The position numbers and the translations under genes are program-made. Positions 7,899 to 13,835 of a stretch of 23,820 bases of DNA are shown here, one piece after another. Source of the stretch: CAYHOI01 sp964358175. Its GTDB lineage: Bacteria > Margulisbacteria > Riflemargulisbacteria > GWF2-35-9. The notes under the pieces are model-generated. The model did no database searches. It was not told the DNA's origin and saw only the letters and a list, made by a program, of their open reading frames with translations. Location of the stretch: positions 1 to 23,820 of the forward strand of contig CAYHOI010000020.1 in the NCBI GenBank assembly GCA_964358175.1. Direction: 5' to 3'. Each line of letters begins with the position of its first letter. Positions within the stretch are counted from its first letter, which is position 1.

Positions 7899-8570
7899 TT
7901 ATATTTTCATTTTATCTTTCCTATTTAATTGGGTTTCTTCATACGCTTTTACCCATATAGCGTGTTCTTCCTTTGTATATTTCGGATCTCCACCGCCAAT
8001 GCTGTAAAGTTCGTATGTTTGAAGGCCATATAAAACATCATGGGCTCCCTTGATTCTTAACCCTAATCTATTTATATAGTCTTCTTTCTCCCCAAAGCAG
8101 CTTTCTATGTCTACTAAAATTGGAGAATGTTCTTCTAATCGACCAAGGTTCAATTTTATGATATGGTAAAACAAACTTGTCATTGAGCCACTAAATAGTC
8201 TTACGGTGTCCTTATTGTTCTTGTTGCTATTACTATTCCAAGGGGCTGTCTTGAAATCAGATACAAATGGGTATTCCTTTCCAGACCATTCGTACGTTGA
8301 CAGAGTAAGAAATGCTTGAAGTTGAATGGGCTCGAATGTAAAATCTTTGTATTTTAGGTCAGGTATTTTGGTAAATAATCCATATGTGACTTCATTTATG
8401 GAAAATATTATACGCTCACGAACCTTAAAATGGTCAGAAAAGAGCTTCCAATTCTCAAAGAAACTTCTTTTTGTTTCGTCAACTATGCCAATGGTTGCAG
8501 GAACAAATCTAGAGTTGCGGGTATCTTGAATAAAGAGTTCTTTAACATTTGATATCATTTTATTTTTCAT
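7899..8570 (-). CDS. Unrecognised protein, 223 residues
   Basis: I do not recognise this protein. It is probably soluble, rich in Lys, Asn and aromatic residues, with no signal peptide. Its C-terminus KYTKEEHAIWVKAYEETQ resembles the C-terminal TQEDHALW segment of the next gene on the same strand. The start is ATG 8570, supported by GGAGG (8580-8576) at 5-nt spacing; an in-frame start further upstream at 8618 would put the Shine-Dalgarno inside the gene. Upstream lie a ~90-nt leader and a sigma-28-like promoter at 8670-8700. It is AT-rich like its neighbour, from which it is separated by 66 nt containing a second copy of the same promoter motif. Confidence 0.68.
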   Translation of the reverse strand: MKNKMISNVKELFIQDTRNSRFVPATIGIVDETKRSFFENWKLFSDHFKVRERIIFSINEVTYGLFTKIPDLKYKDFTFEPIQLQAFLTLSTYEWSGKEYPFVSDFKTAPWNSNSNKNNKDTVRLFSGSMTSLFYHIIKLNLGRLEEHSPILVDIESCFGEKEDYINRLGLRIKGAHDVLYGLQTYELYSIGGGDPKYTKEEHAIWVKAYEETQLNRKDKMKI

Positions 8571-8575
8571 AAAAA

Positions 8576-8580
8576 CCTCC
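8576..8580 (-). promoter_or_regulatory. Shine-Dalgarno deciding the 8570 start
   Basis: GGAGG on the minus strand, 5 nt before the ATG. It favours a 223-residue product over an N-terminally extended 239-residue one. Confidence 0.75.
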
Positions 8581-8608
8581 ATCGTTATTGATTGATAGTC
8601 AAGTCGTT

Positions 8609-8652
8609 GAGGTTCCACTTTGTGCTCCGCAATTTGGAAGCGGGGGACCCTC
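8609..8652 (-). other. Possible structured 5' leader
   Basis: On the minus strand GAGGGTCC (8652-8645) can pair with GGAACCTC (8616-8609) with one internal mismatch. CCGC (8643-8640) can pair with GCGG (8630-8627) inside it. This nested structure lies between the candidate promoter and the Shine-Dalgarno of the 8570 gene. It matches no riboswitch class I recognise. Confidence 0.3.
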
Positions 8653-8669
8653 TAAACTTTTACTTATTC

Positions 8670-8700
8670 TAATATATCGGTGGCAACTCGACAAAATTTC
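8670..8700 (-). promoter_or_regulatory. Sigma-28-like promoter candidate (copy 2)
   Basis: On the minus strand GAAA (8700-8697), exactly 15 nt, then ACCGATAT (8681-8674), continuing ATTA. This fits TAAA-N15-GCCGATAT with one mismatch in each element. The upstream block GTGAAATTT is identical to that of copy 3 at 21.6 kb. It drives the gene starting at 8570 with a leader of about 95 nt. Confidence 0.5.
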
Positions 8701-8763
8701 ACTTATTTTTAGAATCCAAGAAATCAAAAGTAGATAAATTTGCCTGAAAGCCTTGTGGTTATT

Positions 8764-8811
8764 GCCTAAAAACGAATCCGTCTATTTTTTTCGATATATA
8801 ATCTTTTAGGC
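8764..8811. repeat. Inverted repeat flanking a T-run and TATAAT
   Basis: GCCTAAAA (8764-8771) and TTTTAGGC (8804-8811) are perfect complements 32 nt apart. Between them lie a seven-T run and CGATATATAAT with a TATAAT at 8797-8802. It may be an operator around a plus-strand promoter or an element end. Confidence 0.4.
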
Positions 8812-8814
8812 TCA

Positions 8815-8932
8815 CTAGTGTCCGGGGGATATTATGAGTAACGATATATTGATCGCATCTTGTATTCCCGGCAAGCTTGCGAGAGGCCCTGTTGTGAATG
8901 GCTGCCATTCATGGGAGTAAAGCTCTAGTGTC
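8815..8932. repeat. Short direct repeat bounding a small reading frame
   Basis: CTAGTGTC occurs at 8815-8822 and again at 8925-8932, each preceded by GCTC (with two extra bases in the first copy). The 110-bp period encloses the 28-codon frame. It could be a duplication from an insertion event, or chance. Confidence 0.3.
8834..8920 (+). CDS. Possible 28-residue small protein
   Basis: An ATG at 8834 is preceded by GGGGGA at 5-nt spacing and by TATAAT at 8797-8802, giving a plausible short leader. The product begins MSNDILIASC and ends CHSWE, with two cysteines. No family is recognisable and there is no membrane span. A frame this short can occur by chance; the ribosome site is the only positive evidence. 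The 3' third overlaps a 7-bp hairpin. Confidence 0.22.
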   Translation: MSNDILIASCIPGKLARGPVVNGCHSWE

Positions 8933-9048
8933 TAAACTAATTTGATGAAATGGATGATGAGAGGAGTATTGTACATGATTGATGTTTCAACGGATTTCCA
9001 CAAAGAAATGATTGTAGCTCATAGACCTGATCTTTCGTCTTGTCGATT

Positions 9049-9104
9049 TCGTCATCTATTCGTCATAATGTCGTTATCTTTTCGCAATAGGGATAGACTA
9101 TAAT
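9049..9104 (+). promoter_or_regulatory. Tandem Pho boxes and -10 element of the pst operon
   Basis: Four 7-bp half-sites lie at exact 11-bp spacing: TCGTCAT (9049), TCGTCAT (9060), TCGTTAT (9071) and TCGCAAT (9082). This copies the geometry of the E. coli Pho box, CTGTCAT repeated with 4-bp gaps. TATAAT (9099-9104) starts 10 nt after the last half-site and has no good -35, as expected of a PhoB-activated promoter. Confidence 0.78.
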
Positions 9105-9126
9105 CCTGACAGGAAAAAGGAGGCAG

Positions 9127-9990
9127 ATGATGAAAAAGAGTATTGTTTTATGTTTAGTGGTATCGGGGTTGCTTAGTTTGGGTTTTTCAGGTGATAGGGT
9201 TCGAATTAATGGGTCTGATACGATGGTGAATCTCGTTCAGAAGCTTTCTGAGGTGTATATGAATAAGAAACCAGGTCTTTGTTCTCTATCTGTGAATGGT
9301 GGCGGCTCGGGAACCGGGATCGCCGCTTTGATTAATCAGAAAACGGATATAGCAAATTCTTCACGTCCAATGAAGACCAAGGAAATCGATCAAGCTAAGA
9401 AAAAAGGTATTCAACCACGTCAAATTGCGATCGGCATTGATGCCCTATCGGTTATCGTGAATGACAAAAATCCACTGACACAGCTCTCCATGGAGACGGT
9501 TGGCAAGATTTTCAAGGGAGAGATTACGAACTGGCAAGAGATTGGTGGCTCAAATAAGCCGATTTCACTCTACGGACGTCAACCTAATTCTGGAACATTT
9601 GATTTTTTTCGTGAACATGTTCTTGCAGCTGAATATTCCAAGAATATGCATCAGATGAATGGAAATTCACAAATCATTGAATCTGTTCGACACGATGAAG
9701 GTTCAATTGGTTATGTGGGCGTGGCTTATGTGGGGCAGGGGGGTAAGTTATATAAAGGGATCAAGATCCTGAGCATCTCTACTGGAACGGGGCAGTCCTA
9801 TACGCCTCTTCTGGAAGCGAATATTATCAGTGGTAAGTATCCTATTGCGAGAGAACTTTACCAATACATCGACACAAAATCTCGGCGTTCTGTGGATGAT
9901 TTTATCCAGTGGGAATTGTCCAAAGAAGGCCAAAAAGTAGTTGTCAACGAGGGATTCTATCCCATCACAGATCGTCTTTCTAAAAGATGA
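9127..9990 (+). CDS. pstS: Phosphate ABC transporter substrate-binding protein PstS
   Basis: The 287-residue periplasmic phosphate receptor starts with a signal peptide (MMKKS, hydrophobic core to about residue 20, then GDRVRINGSDTM). Phosphate-binding loops are visible: GSDTMVNL, GGGSGTGI and IANSSRPMK. Later blocks such as GRQPNSGTF and SIGYVGVAY are typical of the family. GGAGG at 9119-9123 is 3 nt before ATG 9127 and 6 nt before a second ATG at 9130, so 9130 is the likelier initiator; the difference is one Met. It is the first gene of pstSCAB-phoU-arsC, and its stop overlaps pstC by 4 nt. The upstream Pho boxes predict induction by phosphate starvation. Confidence 0.95.
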   Translation: MMKKSIVLCLVVSGLLSLGFSGDRVRINGSDTMVNLVQKLSEVYMNKKPGLCSLSVNGGGSGTGIAALINQKTDIANSSRPMKTKEIDQAKKKGIQPRQIAIGIDALSVIVNDKNPLTQLSMETVGKIFKGEITNWQEIGGSNKPISLYGRQPNSGTFDFFREHVLAAEYSKNMHQMNGNSQIIESVRHDEGSIGYVGVAYVGQGGKLYKGIKILSISTGTGQSYTPLLEANIISGKYPIARELYQYIDTKSRRSVDDFIQWELSKEGQKVVVNEGFYPITDRLSKR

Positions 9991-10847
9991 ATCGACTGAT
10001 GGAGTGGGTGTTCAGGGGGTGTGCTTATCTGTCTGTGGTGACAGTGGTGGGAATCTTTATCTTCCTGCTTAAAGAAAGCCTGCCTATTTTTCATGAGGTC
10101 AAGGTGTCAGAATTTTTTACCTCGACCAACTGGAATCCTACTGGATGGGAGGGGGAACACTACGGCATGTTGGCATTATTGTGGGGCACGATGTTTGTGA
10201 CGTTGGTGACTCTTGTGATCTCAGTGCCTATTGGGGTGATCTGTGCGATTTTTTTGGCAGAGATTGCGCCCGATAAACTTCGTGTATTTCTCAAGCCTAC
10301 GATTGAGTTGATTGCCGGAATTCCTTCGGTGGTGATTGGTTTCTTCGGTATTGTTTTTTTAGGTCCGATGATCGCGAAGATTTTTCACATCGGGAGCGGG
10401 CTTACCGTTCTAAACGGTTCAATCCTCCTTTCATTTATGGTGTTGCCCACCATCATCAGTTTATCAGAAGATGCGATCAGTGCTGTGCCGAAGGAGTATC
10501 GCTATGCCTCATTGGCTATGGGATCTTCACGGATGGATGCGATTCTGAAGGTGGTGCTTCCGGCTGCGAAGTCGGGTATTTTCGCTGCAATTATGCTGGG
10601 GATGGGGCGAGCTATTGGTGAGACAATGACCGTGCTCATGGTGTGCGGAAATACACCAGCGATTGCCCAGACCATTTTGTCACCGGTTCGCACCCTGACG
10701 GCGACGATTGCGATTGAAATGGGGGAGGTTGCCTACGATACGAATGCCTATTATGCCTTATTTAACTTGGGATTATATTTATTAATCATCTCTTTTTTGA
10801 TCAATCATGTTGCCGAATATTTTGTTCGAAAGGGTTCTCGTGCCTAA
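9987..10847 (+). CDS. pstC: Phosphate ABC transporter permease PstC
   Basis: This 286-residue inner-membrane permease has about six hydrophobic spans, the first at residues ~12-29. The cytoplasmic coupling loop that contacts PstB is visible as YASLAMGSSRMDAI with the following VVLPAAKSGI. IGFFGIVFLGP and GRAIGETMTV are typical PstC/PstA blocks. It pairs with PstA to form the channel. The start overlaps the pstS stop (ATGA). An unusually long 147-nt gap with a strong hairpin separates it from pstA, in contrast to the overlaps elsewhere in the operon. Confidence 0.94.
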   Translation: MNRLMEWVFRGCAYLSVVTVVGIFIFLLKESLPIFHEVKVSEFFTSTNWNPTGWEGEHYGMLALLWGTMFVTLVTLVISVPIGVICAIFLAEIAPDKLRVFLKPTIELIAGIPSVVIGFFGIVFLGPMIAKIFHIGSGLTVLNGSILLSFMVLPTIISLSEDAISAVPKEYRYASLAMGSSRMDAILKVVLPAAKSGIFAAIMLGMGRAIGETMTVLMVCGNTPAIAQTILSPVRTLTATIAIEMGEVAYDTNAYYALFNLGLYLLIISFLINHVAEYFVRKGSRA

Positions 10848-10907
10848 GGAATTGGAACGAAATAACCTTTACAGATCACGCAGTATTTTTGATTTGGCTT
10901 CAAGGCT

Positions 10908-10946
10908 TGGAATCTTTCGCATAGTTTGGCTATGTGAAAGATTTCA
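10908..10946 (+). other. Long hairpin between pstC and pstA
   Basis: A 17-bp stem pairs 10908-10924 with 10930-10946, with only G-T wobbles as imperfections and a 5-nt loop TTTGG. No T-run follows (CACAACGC), so it is not a standard terminator. An mRNA processing or stability element, a REP-like repeat or an attenuator fits better. The rest of 10848-10994 has no credible gene. Confidence 0.65.
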
Positions 10947-10994
10947 CAACGCAGAAGACGGACAAAAAGACAAGTCAGATGTAAAGGTAGGTTC

Positions 10995-11867
10995 ATGACA
11001 ACGACTAAGTTTCAATATAAAAAACTGATAGAACAGATGTTTAATGTCGTTCTTTACGTCACCTTTGGCGTCGTCTTGCTGTTCCTATTGCTTGTGCTTG
11101 TGGTGATCTTCAAAAATAGCATGGGCACAATGTCTTGGCGATTCCTTACAGCACTGCCGGAGAATGGGATGAAAGAGGGTGGCATTTTCCCCATGTTGGT
11201 TGGAACGGTTTTCGTTACGTTTGTTGCTTCGCTTTCAGCCATCCCAGTAGGCATTTGTAGCGGAATTTATTTGCAGGAGTACGCACGCGATACCTTCGCA
11301 ACGCGTCTGATACGGATGTCGATTCGCAATCTTTCAGCAGTGCCTTCTATCGTCTACGGACTCTTTGGATTGGCTATTTTCGTTAAAACGCTCAATCTGG
11401 GAACGAGTGTTCTCAGTGCTGGACTGACACTTGGCCTTCTAACGCTTCCCGTGATTATTACCACGACTGAAGAGGCACTCAAAACAGTCCCTAGATCCTT
11501 TAAGGACGCTTCATATGCTCTGGGGATGACGCCATGGCAGGTGCTCTATTCGACCACCTTGCCGGTTGCACTGCCAGGCATCATGACTGGGGTTATTCTT
11601 GGGATTTCCAGAGCAATGGGAGAAACAGCCCCCATCCTTTTTACGGGAGTGGCTTTTTATTTACCATCGGTTGATTTTAATGTGTTTGCGCAATTCATGG
11701 CACTGCCTTATCATTTGTATATTATGTCGACCCAGCATCATGATATCGAAGGCGTTCGTGGTATCGCGTATGGTACAGCATCGGTGCTTATTCTCCTGAC
11801 CCTTATGCTCAATGTGCTTGCGTCTGGTATTCGATATCGTTTCAGGAGGGGCTACCAAGGACTATGA
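10995..11867 (+). CDS. pstA: Phosphate ABC transporter permease PstA
   Basis: The 290-residue permease has about six membrane spans, the first at ~15-37. The coupling loop is DASYALGMTPWQVL followed by TLPVALPGI, and SRAMGETAPILFTG is the PstA-typical block after it. It forms the transmembrane channel with PstC. A weak AAGG/TAGG ribosome site precedes ATG 10995. The stop overlaps pstB by 4 nt. The 5' end lies 48 nt after the intergenic hairpin, which could set its level relative to pstC. Confidence 0.94.
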   Translation: MTTTKFQYKKLIEQMFNVVLYVTFGVVLLFLLLVLVVIFKNSMGTMSWRFLTALPENGMKEGGIFPMLVGTVFVTFVASLSAIPVGICSGIYLQEYARDTFATRLIRMSIRNLSAVPSIVYGLFGLAIFVKTLNLGTSVLSAGLTLGLLTLPVIITTTEEALKTVPRSFKDASYALGMTPWQVLYSTTLPVALPGIMTGVILGISRAMGETAPILFTGVAFYLPSVDFNVFAQFMALPYHLYIMSTQHHDIEGVRGIAYGTASVLILLTLMLNVLASGIRYRFRRGYQGL

Positions 11868-12637
11868 CTCGATCGATTCTCAGCTCAACCAATTTTTCTT
11901 TTTATTATGGTGCAAAAATAGCGATTGATCAGATCACGCTCACCATGTATGAAAAGAAGATTACTGCGATTATCGGTCCATCCGGGTGTGGGAAGTCTAC
12001 TTATTTGCGATCCTTTAACCGGATGAATGATCTCATTCCACATGTTCGCCATGAGGGGGTGATGATGCATCGCCAAAAGGACATTTATGATCCATCGGTG
12101 GATGTCGTTGCCTTGCGAAAAACGATTGGTATGGTTTTCCAAAAGCCCAATCCATTTCCAAAGTCGATTTCTGAAAACATTCAATATGGCCCAAAACTGC
12201 ACGGTGAGCGAAATAAATCGAGACTAAATGAGCTGGTTGAGCAGTACTTACGTAAAGTGGTTTTGTGGGATGAGGTGAAGGACAAGCTCCATGAATCTGC
12301 ATTTTCGCTGTCTGGCGGTCAGCAGCAGCGACTTTGTATCGCCAGAGCCCTTGCCATTTGTCCCGAAGTGATTCTGATGGATGAACCCTGCTCTGCCCTG
12401 GATCCGATCGCGACTTTGAAGATTGAAGATCTGATGCGGCAGCTCAGTAAAGAGGTGACGATTGTCATTGTGACGCACAACATGCAGCAGGCAGCTAGGA
12501 TTTCGGATTATACAGCGTTCTTTAATACGAATGAGACTCGTGTCGGGGAGTTGGTTGAATATGGATTGACCAAACATATATTTACCAACCCCAAGCACCA
12601 GGCAACTACAGATTATATTACCGGTCGTTTTGGATAA
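11864..12637 (+). CDS. pstB: Phosphate ABC transporter ATPase PstB
   Basis: The 257-residue ATPase has every canonical element: Walker A GPSGCGKST (38-46), Q-loop Gln93 in VFQKPNPFP, signature LSGGQ (149-153), Walker B VILMDEP (169-175), D-loop SALD and switch His205. The SFNRMNDLIP and QKPNPFPKSI blocks are diagnostic of PstB. It energises PstCA and is thought to signal transporter status through PhoU. The ATG overlaps the pstA stop. phoU follows after 15 nt. Confidence 0.96.
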   Translation: MTRSILSSTNFSFYYGAKIAIDQITLTMYEKKITAIIGPSGCGKSTYLRSFNRMNDLIPHVRHEGVMMHRQKDIYDPSVDVVALRKTIGMVFQKPNPFPKSISENIQYGPKLHGERNKSRLNELVEQYLRKVVLWDEVKDKLHESAFSLSGGQQQRLCIARALAICPEVILMDEPCSALDPIATLKIEDLMRQLSKEVTIVIVTHNMQQAARISDYTAFFNTNETRVGELVEYGLTKHIFTNPKHQATTDYITGRFG

Positions 12638-12652
12638 AAAGGAGGCATTGGC

Positions 12653-13345
12653 GTGACCAGAGACAATTTTCATAATACATTGAAGGAAGCAGAGAATAAG
12701 GTGTTGCTTATGGGCGAGATCATTCATGATTTGTTGTCAGATCTCATCTTTGTTTTTCAAAGCAAGGTGCTGGATGCAGACAAAGTTCGAGAGATTATCA
12801 CCAAAGAAAGCCGGCTTGATGATTTGGAGTTTGAAATTGAGAAAATGTGTATGGAACTTCTTGCGCTCCAGCAGCCCATGGCGATTGATCTGCGTACGAT
12901 CATGTGTATCATCAAAATCAGCATCGACTTGGAGCGAATAGGGGATCATATCCGAAAAGTTGGGCGAAAAACACGAAAAGTTGTAGAACTGCAAGAATTC
13001 GGTGATTTCTCGTCCCTCGCAGAAATGACCATTCTATTGCGACAGATGGTGGAGCAGATCATGATTGCATTTAAGGAAAAGAATGTGAAACTCTCGCAGA
13101 CCACTCAGAAGTTTGACGGACAGATCAATCAGATACAGAGAAGTTTGTTTATACATTACATTGATAAAATGCGGCTCCAGCCAGATGAGCAGGTCATCAG
13201 CTCTGGGATTTATTTGTTGTTTATCACGCGGTTCCTAGAGCGAATCGGGGATCATGTGCAAAATATCGGCGAGCGGATCAACTTCATGGTTACGGGGGAT
13301 ATCAAACAGCTCAAGGGGCAAAGTTATCCCGCTAAGAAAGTATGA
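12653..13345 (+). CDS. phoU: Phosphate-specific transport regulator PhoU
   Basis: The 230-residue cytoplasmic protein is built from two PhoU three-helix repeats. Each carries the metal-binding E-x-x-x-D type motif, seen as DLERIGDHIRK (~residues 96-106) and FLERIGDHVQN (~195-205). PhoU restrains PstSCAB and the PhoR kinase when phosphate is plentiful. The GTG start at 12653 is supported by AAGGAGG at 12639-12645. It overlaps arsC by 4 nt. No phoB or phoR is in the window, although the upstream Pho boxes imply that a PhoB exists. Confidence 0.94.
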   Translation: MTRDNFHNTLKEAENKVLLMGEIIHDLLSDLIFVFQSKVLDADKVREIITKESRLDDLEFEIEKMCMELLALQQPMAIDLRTIMCIIKISIDLERIGDHIRKVGRKTRKVVELQEFGDFSSLAEMTILLRQMVEQIMIAFKEKNVKLSQTTQKFDGQINQIQRSLFIHYIDKMRLQPDEQVISSGIYLLFITRFLERIGDHVQNIGERINFMVTGDIKQLKGQSYPAKKV

Positions 13346-13770
13346 TGCCTCAGAGGATTCTGTTTGTTTGTGTGCATAATTCTGCACGCAGTCAAATGGC
13401 TGAGGCTTTTCTAAACACGTTGGATGAAGGTCGATTTGAAGCCGAAAGTGCTGGGCTTGAGCCTGGTAATCTCAATCCCCTTGTGGTAACCGCAATGAAC
13501 GATGTCGGCATTGATATTTCGTCAAACAAGACCAAAACAGTTAAATCAAAAATGAACAAGCGTTACGACTATGTGGTCACGGTGTGTGACGAAGCGAGCG
13601 GTGAGCGTTGTCCGACATTCCCAGGCAAAACACGTCGTCTCCATTGGAGTTTTACAGATCCATCGTCGTTTACCGGCTCTGATGAAGAAAAATATGCGAA
13701 AATCATTGAGGTACGCGATGCCATCCTCGCGAGGGTGAGAGAATTTATGGAAATCCCAGATTTTCCTTGA
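13342..13770 (+). CDS. arsC: Arsenate reductase, thioredoxin-coupled type (low-Mr phosphatase fold)
   Basis: The 142-residue protein has the phosphatase loop CVHNSARSQMAEAF with nucleophile Cys10 and Arg16. It also has the resolving cysteines Cys82 and Cys90 in VTVCDEASGERCPTFPG, close to the Cys10/Cys82/Cys89 triad of B. subtilis-type ArsC. HWSFTDPS carries the general-acid Asp of the fold. It should reduce arsenate to arsenite using thioredoxin. Pst systems admit arsenate as a phosphate mimic, so coupling it by ATGA overlap to phoU places detoxification in the same Pho-controlled transcript. No arsenite exporter or ArsR is seen. A protein-tyrosine phosphatase role is less likely given the extra cysteines. 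Confidence 0.88.
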   Translation: MMPQRILFVCVHNSARSQMAEAFLNTLDEGRFEAESAGLEPGNLNPLVVTAMNDVGIDISSNKTKTVKSKMNKRYDYVVTVCDEASGERCPTFPGKTRRLHWSFTDPSSFTGSDEEKYAKIIEVRDAILARVREFMEIPDFP

Positions 13771-13795
13771 ATTCTGTTCTCGTCCAGTTTACAAT
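13767..13795 (+). promoter_or_regulatory. Promoter candidate for the Ig-repeat protein
   Basis: TTGAAT (13767-13772), a 17-nt spacer and TACAAT (13790-13795). Transcription would start near 13802, about 34 nt before ATG 13836. It overlaps the end of arsC. Confidence 0.45.
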
Positions 13796-13835
13796 TTTTT
13801 GTATTGCCTGAACCAACCCCTTGAGAAAGTGTTAC

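Larger units (their letters stand above)
8571..9126. other. 556-bp stretch without a confident gene
   Basis: From left to right it holds the leader and sigma-28-like promoter of the minus-strand gene, an 8-bp inverted repeat around a T-run and TATAAT, a possible 28-codon reading frame between direct repeats, a 7-bp hairpin (8895-8911), and then the Pho-box array of pstS. No tRNA, CRISPR or recognisable transposase fragment is seen. Confidence 0.6.

Noticed and set aside
8790..8847. CGATATATA (8792) and CGATATATT (8842) as further sigma-28 promoters
   Set aside because: No TAAA-like block lies 14-16 nt upstream of either, and the -10 octamers match poorly; the second lies inside the small frame.
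8975..9103. 42-codon plus-strand frame with GAGGAG upstream
   Set aside because: Its second half is the Pho-box array and its stop codon lies in the pstS TATAAT, so the sequence is better explained as a regulatory region.
12248..12727. 159-codon minus-strand frame
   Set aside because: Antisense to pstB and phoU, both certain genes.
13821..13835. TTG start of the Ig-repeat gene
   Set aside because: ATG 13836 gives a normal membrane-anchor N-terminus, and neither start has a clear ribosome site to favour the TTG.
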